Shown: positions 53,938 through 62,858, counted from the first letter of the stretch. The stretch is 64,000 nt of DNA from CBDIHP01 sp965279195 (GCA_965279195.1 CBDIHP010000040.1:186001-250000); one strand, 5' to 3'. Notes: generated by a model from the letters alone, not told the origin. Made by a program: numbers and translations.

Positions 53938-54774
53938 TCAAATCGCTGTCGCCCCGACGGCCGCCTCACGGTCCGTGAACCGGAACCGCCGGCACTGACC
54001 GAAGAATGCCAGGGGGTTGTCGTACACGACCTTCCTGATGAGTGCCCCGGAGTGTCCCCGAGAACGCATCTCAAAGATGAACTCCGGGACCGCCAGCGGG
54101 TCGCTGTGGCCCCAGTCGCCGGCCGAGTTCACCATGACTCGCTCCGCGCCATACAGCTCGATCATGTCCGCCGCGCGGGCGGGCGTGCACTTGGTGATGG
54201 GGTACAGCGTCATCCCGACCCAGTGCCCGGCGTCGAGCGCGTGCCGGATCGTGTGCTCCTCGACGTGGTCGATGCAGACTCGTTCCGGAGCCATCTTCCG
54301 CTCCCCCTTGACCATGTCGAGGATCATCCGCGTCCCCTGATACTTGTCCGCCAGGTGGGGCGTGTGCACCAGGACCAACTCATCGAGCTGCGCGGCCAGT
54401 TCCAGGTGTTCCAGGAACACCGTGGCCTCATTCTTCGTGTTCTTGTTCAGCCCGATCTCGCCGATCCCGAGCACCCCCGGGTTGTCGATGAACTCGGGGA
54501 TCATCTTGATGACCTCCCGCGACAGCTCCACATTCTCCGCCTCCTTGGCGTTGATGCAGAGCCATGTGCGGTGCTCGATCCCATAGAGCTTCGCCCGCTT
54601 CCCCTCATACTGCGTGAGCTGCCGGAAATAATCCCGGAACCCCTCCGGCCCCGACCGATCGAACCCCGCCCAGAACGCCGGCTCGCTGACCATCACGCAC
54701 CCGGCCAGCGCCATGCGCTTGTAGTCGTCGGTCGTCCGGGAGACCATGTGGATGTGGGGGTCGATGTAGTTCAT
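53938..54774 (-). CDS. TatD-like metal-dependent hydrolase (EboB-type)
   Basis: A 278-aa amidohydrolase-fold protein from the ATG at 54774 (MNYIDPHIHMVSRT). Metal ligands fit D-P-H-I-H at the start, Glu in GIGEIGLN, His in LVHTPHL and His in CIDHVEEH, with Asp in SAGDWGHSDP. Compared with TatD DNases it has a distinctive block, GCVMVSEPAFWAGFDRS, that I associate from memory with EboB of the ebo operon in algal and bacterial genomes. No other ebo genes are here, so the pathway is not supported, only the protein family. It follows the cysD-cysNC unit by 235 bp on the same strand. Confidence 0.82.
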   Translation of the reverse strand: MNYIDPHIHMVSRTTDDYKRMALAGCVMVSEPAFWAGFDRSGPEGFRDYFRQLTQYEGKRAKLYGIEHRTWLCINAKEAENVELSREVIKMIPEFIDNPGVLGIGEIGLNKNTKNEATVFLEHLELAAQLDELVLVHTPHLADKYQGTRMILDMVKGERKMAPERVCIDHVEEHTIRHALDAGHWVGMTLYPITKCTPARAADMIELYGAERVMVNSAGDWGHSDPLAVPEFIFEMRSRGHSGALIRKVVYDNPLAFFGQCRRFRFTDREAAVGATAI

Positions 54775-55009
54775 GGGTCGGGTTCCCCTATCCTCATCTC
54801 GCCAGGGTGCGGATTCAGTGAGATCCAGCCCGCGTGCTCGATGCTCGGTGGTGTCCTGCCCGTCTACTTCAGCCGGGCAGTAAGCTGGCTGATCCCCCAA
54901 GGATACAGCGAGCACGGCGACGGGGAAACGGGTGGCGGGTCCCCCCTGATCACGGACGGCCCCAATCCTCTCGGTGTAGAAGGGGGGGCCAGCATCCGGG
55001 GAGACCCTG

Positions 55010-56947
55010 TCATTGACCCAGGTAGCCCTTTGCCTTCATCAACTCCACGATCCGCTCGACGCATTCGTCGACGCCGACCTGATCGGTCTGGAGGATGAGG
55101 TCGGGGGATTTGGGCTCTTCGAAGGCGGCGGTGACGCCGGGCATCTGCGCGATCTTGCCGGCGTCGGCGAGGGCGTAGGCGCCGCTGGTGTCGCGGGAGC
55201 GGAGGACGTCCATCGGGGCGGTGCAGTAGATTTCGAGGACGCGGTCGCGGCCGATGAGGTCCTTGACCTTCTCGCGGACGGCCTCGTGCGGGGCGACGAA
55301 GGCGGCGATGGTGATCAGGCCGGCGTCGTTCATCAGCCGGGCGACCTCGGCCGAGCGGCGGAGGTTCTCGGACCGGTCGTCGGCGGTGAAGCCGAGGTCG
55401 CGGTTCAGGCCCTGTCGCATGTTCTGCCCGTAGAGCACGTTGACCGCGCGGCCCTGGTCCCAGAGGCGGCGTTCGAGGCCGTAGGCGATCCGGCTCTTGC
55501 CGCTGCCGGTGAGGCCGACGAGAAGGATTGTCGCGGGGACCTGACCGTAGCGGGCCTGGCGATCGGCCGGCGAGACCTGGCTCTCTCGGGTCTTGAGCTT
55601 CACGGCGGGCTCGGCGGCCCAGGCGTCGCCCGGGGTTCGGCCGGCGCCGGCTTCGAGGATCATCCCCGCGCCGACGGTGGTGTTCGTCAGGCGGTCGATG
55701 AGGATGAACGCGCCGGTGGCGGGATTGGCCTTGTAGGGGTCGCAGGCCAGCGGCTGCGTCAGGCTGAGCTGGACCTGGCCGACCTCGTTCAGGCCGAGGC
55801 GGGCGATGGCCCGGTGCTCCAGGGTGTTGACGTCCACGCCGTAGCGGAACGAGGCGACCTCGGCGGCGACCTGCCGCGTGGTCTGCTTGAGCGTGTAGGT
55901 CCGGCCGGGGACGAACGGCTGCTCGGCCATCCAGACGACCATCGCCTCGATGTCGCTGGAGACGTGCGGCGGGTTCGCGGGGTGGACGAGCATGTCGCCG
56001 CGGCTGACGTCGACCTCGTCGGTCAGGGTGACCGTCACCGCCTGCGGGGCGAAGGCCTCGTCGAGTTCGCCGTCGTAGGTGACGATCGACTTGACCCGGC
56101 TCCGCTTGCCCGAGGGCAGGACCATGACCTCGTCGCCCTTGCGGACGATGCCCGAGGCGACCGTGCCGGAGAACCCCCGGAAGTCGAGGTTCGGCCGGAG
56201 GACGTACTGGACGGGGAACCGCAGGTCGTTGAGGTTCCGGTCGCTGGCGATGTGGACGGTTTCCAGGTGGTCGAGCAAGGGCGGGCCGGAGTACCAGGGC
56301 ATGACGTCGCTCTTGGAGGCGACGTTGTCGCCCTTCAGGGCCGACATGGGGATGAAGGTGATGTCCCGCAGGTCGAGCTTGGCGACGAACCCGGTGTAGT
56401 CGTCCTTGATCCGCTCGTAGACCTCCTGCGAGTACTCCACGAGGTCCATCTTGTTGATGGCGACGACGACGTGGCGGATGCCGAGCAATGAAACGATGAA
56501 CGAGTGCCGGCGCGTCTGGGTCTGGACGCCGTGTCGGGCGTCGATGAGGATGATGGCGAGCTGGCAGGTCGACGCGCCCGTCGCCATGTTCCGGGTGTAC
56601 TGCTCGTGGCCCGGGGTGTCCGCGATGATGAACTTGCGGCGGTCGGTGGAGAAGTAGCGGTAGGCGACGTCGATCGTGATCCCCTGCTCACGCTCGGCCT
56701 TGAGGCCGTCGGTCAGCAGCGCGAGGTCGATCTCGCCGGCGCCGGTGGTGCCGACCTTCTCGCTGTCGCGCTTGACGGCGGCGAGCTGGTCCTCGTAGAT
56801 CATCTTCGTGTCGTGCAGGAGCCGCCCGATGAGCGTGCTCTTGCCGTCGTCGACGCTGCCGCAGGTGAGGAAGCGGAGCAGTTCCTTCTTCTGATGGCGC
56901 GCGAGGTAACTGTGGATGTCTTCCTGGCTGAGGTCAACGGCTTGCAT
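55010..56947 (-). CDS. cysN: Bifunctional sulfate adenylyltransferase subunit 1/adenylylsulfate kinase
   Basis: A 645-aa CysN-CysC fusion. The GTPase part shows G1 GSVDDGKST, G3 DTPGHEQYTRNM and G4 NKMDL, with the two beta-barrels to about residue 440. The APS-kinase part begins with the P-loop GLTGSGKS (about residue 477). The usual D-G-D-N-V motif after it is replaced by Y-G-Q-N-M (…GQNMRQGLNRDLGF). With CysD it makes APS from sulfate and ATP, and its C-terminal domain makes PAPS. The start ATG at 56947 lies two bases after the cysD stop. Confidence 0.95.
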   Translation of the reverse strand: MQAVDLSQEDIHSYLARHQKKELLRFLTCGSVDDGKSTLIGRLLHDTKMIYEDQLAAVKRDSEKVGTTGAGEIDLALLTDGLKAEREQGITIDVAYRYFSTDRRKFIIADTPGHEQYTRNMATGASTCQLAIILIDARHGVQTQTRRHSFIVSLLGIRHVVVAINKMDLVEYSQEVYERIKDDYTGFVAKLDLRDITFIPMSALKGDNVASKSDVMPWYSGPPLLDHLETVHIASDRNLNDLRFPVQYVLRPNLDFRGFSGTVASGIVRKGDEVMVLPSGKRSRVKSIVTYDGELDEAFAPQAVTVTLTDEVDVSRGDMLVHPANPPHVSSDIEAMVVWMAEQPFVPGRTYTLKQTTRQVAAEVASFRYGVDVNTLEHRAIARLGLNEVGQVQLSLTQPLACDPYKANPATGAFILIDRLTNTTVGAGMILEAGAGRTPGDAWAAEPAVKLKTRESQVSPADRQARYGQVPATILLVGLTGSGKSRIAYGLERRLWDQGRAVNVLYGQNMRQGLNRDLGFTADDRSENLRRSAEVARLMNDAGLITIAAFVAPHEAVREKVKDLIGRDRVLEIYCTAPMDVLRSRDTSGAYALADAGKIAQMPGVTAAFEEPKSPDLILQTDQVGVDECVERIVELMKAKGYLGQ

Positions 56948-56949
56948 CG

Positions 56950-57864
56950 TCAGAAGTACCCCTCGCGCTTCTTCTGCTCCATCGACCCGGACTCGTCGTG
57001 GTCGATCATCCGCCCTTGCCGCTCGGAGTTCTTCGCCAGGAGCATCTCCTCGATGATCTCCGGCAGGGTGGTCGCGTCGCTCTCGATGGCCCCGGTGAGG
57101 GGGTAGCACCCGAGCGTCCGGAACCGGACCTTCTTCATCATCGGGACCTCGCCGGGCTTCAGGCGCATCCGGTCGTCGTCCACCATGATGAGGGTCCCGT
57201 CGCGCTCGACGACCGGCCGGACGTCGGCGAAGTAGAGCGGGACGATCGGGATGTCCTCGAGGTGGATGTACTGCCAGACGTCCAGCTCGGTCCAGTTGCT
57301 CAGCGGGAAGGCCCGGATGCTCTCGCCCTTGTTGACCTTCGCGTTGTAGAGGTTCCAGAGTTCGGGCCGCTGGTTCTTGGGGTCCCACTGGTGCAGGCGG
57401 TCGCGGAAGCTGTAGACCCGCTCCTTGGCGCGGGACTTCTCCTCGTCGCGCCGGGCCCCGCCGAAGGCGGCGTCGAACTGGTAGTGGTCGAGCGCCTGCT
57501 TGAGCGCGACCGTCTTCATGATGTCGGTGTGCTTCTTCGAGCCGTGGTCGAAGGGGTTGATATTCTGGGCCTTCCCCTCGGGGTTGGTCCAGACCTTGAG
57601 TTCGAGGTTCTGCTCGCGACAGAAGCTGTCCCGGAACTCGATCATCGCCCGGAACTTCCAGGTCGTGTCGACGTGGAGCAACGGGAACGGCAGGCGGCCG
57701 GGGTAGAACGCCTTCTGCGCCAGGCGCAGCATCACGGCCGAGTCCTTGCCGATCGAGTAGAGCATCACCGGCCGTTCGAACTCGGCGGCGACCTCGCGGA
57801 TGATGTGGATGCTCTCGGCTTCGAGGACCTTCAGGTGGGTCAGGTTGTAACTGCTGCCGCTCAT
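56950..57864 (-). CDS. cysD: Sulfate adenylyltransferase subunit 2
   Basis: A 304-aa ATP sulfurylase small subunit. The PP-loop is SIGKDSAVMLRLA (about residue 49), followed by HVDTTWKF and GGARRDEEKSRAKERVYSFRD. It ends with the family's GCYPLTGAIESDATTLPEIIEEM and the Arg/Lys-rich tail. It forms ATP sulfurylase with CysN, the first step of assimilatory sulfate activation. The ATG at 57864 is the family N-terminus; longer frames run into repeat DNA. No sulfate permease or PAPS reductase genes are visible here. Confidence 0.96.
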   Translation of the reverse strand: MSGSSYNLTHLKVLEAESIHIIREVAAEFERPVMLYSIGKDSAVMLRLAQKAFYPGRLPFPLLHVDTTWKFRAMIEFRDSFCREQNLELKVWTNPEGKAQNINPFDHGSKKHTDIMKTVALKQALDHYQFDAAFGGARRDEEKSRAKERVYSFRDRLHQWDPKNQRPELWNLYNAKVNKGESIRAFPLSNWTELDVWQYIHLEDIPIVPLYFADVRPVVERDGTLIMVDDDRMRLKPGEVPMMKKVRFRTLGCYPLTGAIESDATTLPEIIEEMLLAKNSERQGRMIDHDESGSMEQKKREGYF

Positions 57865-57996
57865 CCCTACTCCTGTTCGGCCTCGTCCAGACGAACTCGA
57901 TTGTCTTATCGGCCGGGCTGCCCAGATCCTAGAGATTCCCAACCCGGCCGTGTAGGGGCCTTGAGATTTTCGATGCGTCCCTGCGATTCCTTCGTC

Positions 57997-58036
57997 GGGT
58001 GCGCCGTGACGCGGTCTCGCGTCCGCCGCACCTGAC
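57997..58036. repeat. GGTGCGGTGGACGCG-family palindrome (diverged)
   Basis: GGGTGCGCCGTGACGCGG, TCTCGCGTCCGCCGCACCTGAC. Upstream of cysD. Confidence 0.55.
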
Positions 58037-58077
58037 GACACGCCCGGCCACGGGGGGATCCAACTTCCGCCCCGGTC

Positions 58078-58115
58078 GGTGCGTTGCACGCGAGGACGCG
58101 TCCAGAGCACCGTAC
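58078..58115. repeat. GGTGCGGTGGACGCG-family palindrome
   Basis: GGTGCGTTGCACGCGAGGACG, CGTCCAGAGCACCGTAC. It ends three bases before the stop of the minus-strand gene at 58118. Confidence 0.6.
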
Positions 58116-58117
58116 GT

Positions 58118-58402
58118 TCAGAACCGCTTCGAAACCTGCAGGTTCGCCATCCACTCCGGGTCGTAGTCGAGAGAGAAGAGCCTCTGGACGGTCTCGGCTC
58201 GGTCGGCACCCGGTTCCTGGAGGGCTTCGAGGGCCTGGCGGATCTGGGCGATGCGTCGGTCGGGCGGGGCGTGATGGACGCCGTCGTGGTGGACCGGGGC
58301 CCGGTCGAGCCGGTCGAGCGCGGCGGCCAGGTTGAGGATCAGGCTCCGGGTCACGAGGAACTCGCGGTCGAGCACCGCACTGGCATCGCGCGTGGGAGTC
58401 AT
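58118..58402 (-). CDS. Small conserved planctomycete protein, function unknown
   Basis: A 94-aa helical protein that I cannot name. The core reads VLDREFLVTRSLILNLAAALDRLDRA, then a His-rich loop and RRIAQIRQALEALQEP, RAETVQRLFSLDYDPEW. From memory, short proteins opening with V-L-D-x-E-F-L and ending in L-F-S-L-x-Y-D are found across planctomycetes. The coiled arrangement and lack of Cys or signal peptide suggest a cytoplasmic role. It lies beside a repeat copy and divergent from the secreted repeat protein. Confidence 0.72.
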   Translation of the reverse strand: MTPTRDASAVLDREFLVTRSLILNLAAALDRLDRAPVHHDGVHHAPPDRRIAQIRQALEALQEPGADRAETVQRLFSLDYDPEWMANLQVSKRF

Positions 58403-58733
58403 GGCGTCGCTCCGGTTGGGCCCGGTCGGTCAGCGGCCGGGCCTCGGGCGGGTCGTTCGGTTCGGTCCGGCGGGACGGTGGGGGGGCTCCCGAGAGTATC
58501 TCAGATGTCGAACACTCCTGCAAATTGTGCGATTCCGGTCAACATGGTCCGGTCGATTCCGACGGTTCTCCGGGCGGGCCCTTGGATACCGTTCGGTTGG
58601 ATTGTTAAAATGGGAAGAGTCCGGCTCGGCCGATGCCGAAGGCCCGGAACTTGCCGCATGAGGTCGTACGAGGCGTTCCGGACAAGCCGACCGCGAGGGT
58701 CGACCGCCGGCGCCGGGAGTGGAGCACACACCG
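58403..58733. other. 331-bp gap between divergent genes
   Basis: No gene. It holds a promoter candidate for the downstream plus-strand gene (58582-58611) and otherwise shows nothing distinctive. Confidence 0.5.
58582..58611 (+). promoter_or_regulatory. Promoter candidate for the secreted repeat protein
   Basis: -35 TTGGAT (58582-58587), then TTAAAAT (58605-58611) with a 17-bp spacer. The AT-rich -10 stands out in GC-rich DNA, about 125 bp upstream of the start. Confidence 0.35.
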
Positions 58734-60230
58734 ATGAGGTTTCCTCTGACCAGGGTCGCCGCCACGGTGGGCGTCGTCGCGATCGCCGCCTGGGCACCAG
58801 CCCGGCCGGCCTTCGCCGACACGTATGTCTTGACCCCGACCCGCTTTGGAACGATCCTGCCGACGTCCTACGAGGTCACCTCGTCCTCGGCGATCGTGCC
58901 GACCTCGGTCCTCGTCCCGACCTCCTCGACGGTCGTCTCGTCCTCGGTCGTGGTGCCGACGGCCAGCTACGTCGAGACCACCTACTACCGCCGCGGCCTC
59001 TTCCGCCCGCGCCGGGTCCTCGAACGTTCTTACATCGTTTCCCCGAGCTACTACGTCGAGCCGACCCGGTACGTCTCGACCACGAGCTACGTCCCGACGA
59101 CCTACACCTACCGGCCGACCTCCTACGTGGTCTCGCCGACGACCGTGTACCTCTCGCCGACGAGCGTCTACCTGACCCCGACGAGCTACCTCGTCGGATC
59201 GTCGCTGGTGGCCACCTCGTCCACCTCGTCGCTCTGCTGCGAGAGCGTGGCGATGGCGAGCCCCGCCCCATCGGCCCGGCCGAGCGGCGCGGCCGCGAAC
59301 GGCGGCAACGTGGTCCGGCTGCCCGAGAACGGGACCGAGGAGACCACGACCCGCAACAAGCCGGCCCCGCCGAAGTCGGTCCAGAGCGATGTCGAGGGGG
59401 CCAGCAACGACAATGAGCCCGAGCCGCCGCTGATCAAGGGCGCCGAGGTCAACCCGCCGGCCCCGACCGATCCGGTCCCGCCGCCCCGCTCGACCGCCGC
59501 GCCCGTGCCGCCGCCGGCGGCCTCGACTCCGCTGCCTGCGCCGGTGAACACCAGCACCCCGGCGAACTCGAACCGGGTGTCCTCGCCCTTCGACACCCAG
59601 CCCGAACCTCCCTCGACGGCCCCCAAGCCGCCCGCGACCACCGCGACCCCAGCCCCGAAGTCCGGTGCCGAGAAGGCTCCCGCCGCGACCCCGGCCCCGA
59701 AGGATCCGGCCCCGGTTCCTCCTCCGATCACCACTCCGGGCGCGACCACGAAGCCGGCCCCCAAGCCTGACACGGGCACGACCCCGCCTGCGCCGACTGT
59801 CCCGAACCCACTCGACCTGCCCAATCCCGACCTGCCGCCTCAGCCGGCCCTGCCGCCGCCGATCGGGCCGACGACCCGCCGCGACGGCAGCGTCCGGCGC
59901 ACCGTGGCCCGGCCGAAGTTCGATGAGGTCCCCGCCGCCAAGGGGCGCAACGTCCTCCAGGGCCGCGTTGTCTCGGCGACCAGCGGCGACCCCGAGGAAG
60001 GCGTGACCGTCGTCGCCGTGAACCGGCTCGGCACCTTCGCCGACCGGACGGTCCAGACCGACGCCCTCGGGCGGTTCGCCATCGCCTTGCCCGACGGCGA
60101 CTGGACCGTCAAGGTCGCCATGCCCTCCGGCCGCCTGTATCCCGTGGGCAAAGGCGACTTCGTCGCCAGCGGCGGCTACGTCACCGATGTGGAAGGCAAC
60201 GACCTCTCGAACGTGAAGATCAAGCGGTAA
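58734..60230 (+). CDS. Secreted protein with Tyr/Ser/Thr/Pro repeats, Pro-rich linker and carboxypeptidase-regulatory-like domain
   Basis: A 498-aa protein from the ATG at 58734. Signal peptide: FPLTRVAATVGVVAIAAW to the AFA site. Residues ~30-165 are dominated by short units around P-T-S-Y/V, such as VPTSSTV, SPTTVYLSPTSVYL and TPTSYLVG. Residues ~175-385 form a Pro/Ala/Thr/Lys-rich linker. The last ~100 residues resemble a carboxypeptidase-regulatory-like (Ig-type) domain: NVLQGRVVSATSGDPEEGVTV and GRFAIALPDGDWTVKV. I do not recognise the N-terminal repeat family. It probably acts in the envelope or outside; a hairpin terminator follows at 60266-60300. Confidence 0.85.
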   Translation: MRFPLTRVAATVGVVAIAAWAPARPAFADTYVLTPTRFGTILPTSYEVTSSSAIVPTSVLVPTSSTVVSSSVVVPTASYVETTYYRRGLFRPRRVLERSYIVSPSYYVEPTRYVSTTSYVPTTYTYRPTSYVVSPTTVYLSPTSVYLTPTSYLVGSSLVATSSTSSLCCESVAMASPAPSARPSGAAANGGNVVRLPENGTEETTTRNKPAPPKSVQSDVEGASNDNEPEPPLIKGAEVNPPAPTDPVPPPRSTAAPVPPPAASTPLPAPVNTSTPANSNRVSSPFDTQPEPPSTAPKPPATTATPAPKSGAEKAPAATPAPKDPAPVPPPITTPGATTKPAPKPDTGTTPPAPTVPNPLDLPNPDLPPQPALPPPIGPTTRRDGSVRRTVARPKFDEVPAAKGRNVLQGRVVSATSGDPEEGVTVVAVNRLGTFADRTVQTDALGRFAIALPDGDWTVKVAMPSGRLYPVGKGDFVASGGYVTDVEGNDLSNVKIKR

Positions 60231-60265
60231 GGCCGGACGGATTCGTCCGGATCAACCCATCCACG

Positions 60266-60300
60266 ACGAGGGCAGGCGCGAGGCCGCGACCTGCCCTCGT
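60266..60300 (+). terminator. Strong hairpin after the secreted repeat protein
   Basis: ACGAGGGCAGG (60266-60276) and CCTGCCCTCGT (60290-60300) are exact inverts. The loop contains a further CGCG-AGGC-CGCG stem. It is followed by TTGCGTT. Confidence 0.7.
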
Positions 60301-60334
60301 TGCGTTCCCGGGCCCGAGCCTACGGCGAGGCGGC

Positions 60335-61495
60335 ATGAGCGTAGACGACCGACCCCTCCGCATCTGCTACGTCCTCAGCCACTTCTACCCCCGGCAGAGC
60401 GGCGCGGAACGTCAGGCCCTGGCCCAGGGGCGGGAACTCATCCGGCGGGGGCACTCGGTCCGCGTCGTGACCCGAGCCATCGACGGCCTGCCGCGCGACG
60501 ATGAGGTCGACGGCGTGCTCATCCACCGATGGGTGCGTACTCGCGAGGTCGGCCCGCTGTTCGGCCTCAGTTTCGTCGCCGGGGTGATCTCGGCCCTCCG
60601 GCGATTGCGCCCGCAGTATGACCTGATCCACACCCACCAGGGGCTCTGGGAGTCGATCTCGACCGGGCTCGGCCGGGACCTGTTCAAGGGGGCACCGATC
60701 CTGGTCCAGCCGGCGAGCTCGGGCTACTTCGGCGAGGCCGAGGAGATGGCCAGGACCCGAGGATTTGCCGCCCTGCGGCGGCTCTCGATGCGGAACCCGG
60801 CCTTCGCGGCGATCTCGGCCGACATCGAGGCCCAGTGGTCCGCGCTCGGCGTTCCCCCGTCGAAGATGATCCGGATGGCCAGCGGGGTCGACGCGGACCA
60901 TTTCCATCCAGGAGCCTCGGCGGTGGACGCCCACCTGCCGTCTGGCCCGAAGGTCGTCTTCACCGGCCGACTGCACCCTCAGAAGAATCTCGACCTGCTG
61001 CTCGACATCTGGCCGGGCGTCGTCGCGGCGACCGGGGCCAGGCTGGTCCTGGTCGGCCAGGGTCCCGAACGCGAGCGGCTCGAGAATAAGGCCAGAGAAC
61101 TGGCCATCGGTGAGTACGTCGTCTTCACCGGCGGCGTGGCCGACCCGGCCGAGTACCTTCGCGCCGGCGACGCCTTCGCGCTGCCCAGCGTGGCCGAAGG
61201 GATGAGCAACTCCCTCCTTGAAGCGATGGCCACGGGACTCCCCTGCCTCGCGTCGGAGATCGGCGGCAACACGGATCTGCTCGGCGGGTCCCCCACGCGC
61301 GGGGTGCTCGTGCCGCCGAATGACAAGGCGGCCTGGGAAGCCGCCCTGGTCAAAGTCCTGTCAGATCAATCTTACGCGGCCGCGCTCGGCCAGGCGGCCA
61401 GGGAGTCCATCGACCGGGAATACTCGATCGTCGCGGTGGTGGATCGATACGTCGAATTATATCGACGGATGCTCGGGCGCGAATGGCCGGAGTGA
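60335..61495 (+). CDS. Glycosyltransferase family 4 (GT-B) protein
   Basis: A 386-aa GT4 enzyme. The N-terminal domain starts CYVLSHFYPRQSGAERQALA. The C-terminal domain has VVFTGRLHPQKNLDLLLD, then the E-x7-E motif in EGMSNSLLEAMATGLPCLAS (about residues 290-310). The family moves a sugar from a nucleotide-sugar to a lipid-linked or protein acceptor, usually on the cytoplasmic face. The neighbouring export lipoprotein (40064-40798) is not close enough to claim a shared pathway. The sugar and acceptor are unknown. Confidence 0.92.
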   Translation: MSVDDRPLRICYVLSHFYPRQSGAERQALAQGRELIRRGHSVRVVTRAIDGLPRDDEVDGVLIHRWVRTREVGPLFGLSFVAGVISALRRLRPQYDLIHTHQGLWESISTGLGRDLFKGAPILVQPASSGYFGEAEEMARTRGFAALRRLSMRNPAFAAISADIEAQWSALGVPPSKMIRMASGVDADHFHPGASAVDAHLPSGPKVVFTGRLHPQKNLDLLLDIWPGVVAATGARLVLVGQGPERERLENKARELAIGEYVVFTGGVADPAEYLRAGDAFALPSVAEGMSNSLLEAMATGLPCLASEIGGNTDLLGGSPTRGVLVPPNDKAAWEAALVKVLSDQSYAAALGQAARESIDREYSIVAVVDRYVELYRRMLGREWPE

Positions 61496-61510
61496 TTCCG
61501 CAGGGGCCGC

Positions 61511-61553
61511 CGGGACGCGTCCTTGTCGGCCGCGTCGCAGCGCACCCTTCGGG
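61511..61553. repeat. GGTGCGGTGGACGCG-family repeat (half unit)
   Basis: CGGGACGCGTCCTTGTCGG, CGCGTCGCAGCGCACCCTTC. It ends immediately before the stop of the minus-strand gene at 61554. Confidence 0.45.
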
Positions 61554-62573
61554 TCAATGGTGGGCGTGGGCGGGCTTGGCGGGGGCAGGCGCCGCGGCGG
61601 GCTTGGGCTTGGCGGCGAAGATGTCTGCCAGGGCGCCGACGAATTCGGGGAACTGGAACGTGTAGCCTGTCTCGAGGGCCTTGGTCGGCAGGACTTTCTG
61701 GCCCTTGGTGACGACCTGCGCCACGTCGCCGAGGAGCAGTTCGAGCATGAAGTCGGGCGGGCCGAGGGGGACGTAGCGCCGCCAGAACGTCGCCGGGGTC
61801 CTGAGGGCGTCGGACAGGTCCTTCGAGAACTCGGCGTTGCGGACCGGGTTCGGGGCGGTGGCGTTGTAGGGGCCCGAGACGGCGGCCTGGTCGAGGGCGT
61901 GGAGGATCAGGCCGACCTCGTCTTCCAGGTGGATCCAGCTCATCCACTGGCGGCCGTCGGCCGGCTTGAACAGCGAGCCGCCGTTGCCGACCGGGGTGCC
62001 GGGGCCGTTCTTGAAGATCGGGGTCATCACCTTGAGCGCCCCTTCCCCCTTGGCCAGGACGACACCCGTCCTGAGGTAGGCGACCCGCACGCCCAGGGCC
62101 TCGGCCGGGGCCGCGGCGTCTTCCCACTGGCGGCAGACGCTGGCCATGAAGTCCGACCCGGCGGGGCTGGACTCGGTCAGGTCCTCGTCGCCGGTCGGCC
62201 CGTAGTAGCCGATGGCCGAGCCCTGGACCAAGATCTTCGGCTTCGCGGCGGCCTTCTCGATCGCCTTGACGACCTGCTCGGTGCCGTTGACGCGGCTGTC
62301 GCGGATCTTCTGGCGGACGCCCTTGTTCCAGCGCTCGGCGAAGATGTTGTGGCCGACGAGGTTCACGACCGAATCGCAGCCGTCGAGCACGTCCTGCCAG
62401 TACCCGGGCTCGCCCGGGTCGCCCTGGACGACGTTGAGCTTGCGGTTGGCCGGGTCGCGGCGGAACTCGTCGGAACGCCGTGAGAGGATCACCGGCGTAT
62501 CGCCTCGCTCGATCAGCTTCTGGGTCAAGCGACGGCCGATGAGCCCTGTCCCACCGGTGATGAACACGCGCAT
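61554..62573 (-). CDS. TIGR01777-family NAD(P)-dependent epimerase-like oxidoreductase
   Basis: A 339-aa extended-SDR protein. The start at 62573 opens with the Rossmann motif FITGGTGLIGRRL. The family block around GSAIGYYG (about residue 108) carries the Tyr of the active site, and the C-terminal part holds DFMLELLLGDVAQVVTKGQKVLP, the DUF1731 tail typical of TIGR01777. Members are related to SDR39U1 and plant chloroplast proteins; their reaction is uncertain. The C-terminus has an Ala/Pro/Lys/His-rich tail (~20 residues) not usual for the family. It converges with the glycosyltransferase gene, separated by a repeat half-unit. Confidence 0.9.
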   Translation of the reverse strand: MRVFITGGTGLIGRRLTQKLIERGDTPVILSRRSDEFRRDPANRKLNVVQGDPGEPGYWQDVLDGCDSVVNLVGHNIFAERWNKGVRQKIRDSRVNGTEQVVKAIEKAAAKPKILVQGSAIGYYGPTGDEDLTESSPAGSDFMASVCRQWEDAAAPAEALGVRVAYLRTGVVLAKGEGALKVMTPIFKNGPGTPVGNGGSLFKPADGRQWMSWIHLEDEVGLILHALDQAAVSGPYNATAPNPVRNAEFSKDLSDALRTPATFWRRYVPLGPPDFMLELLLGDVAQVVTKGQKVLPTKALETGYTFQFPEFVGALADIFAAKPKPAAAPAPAKPAHAHH

Positions 62574-62858
62574 GGAATCGAAGTCCTGGGAAAGAAGGAT
62601 CTTAGAGGTCGACCGAAGTGACCGGCGGAAGCCCTGCGTATCTTGTAGCAATCCACGGCCGGTCGTCAAGTTGCGGGCGGCCCCCCCTGTATTGAGTATA
62701 GGCCATGATGCCGCGATGAAAGATCGGGGATTTCCGGCCGAAATGCCCCGGGAGCCGTTGGTGGGGGCCGGTCCCGGTGCTATCGTGACCCCGGAGCGAG
62801 GGCACGATTGATCCCGTTCCGCACGCCCCGCCGAACTCGCCGGCCGCCCGAGGAAGAC

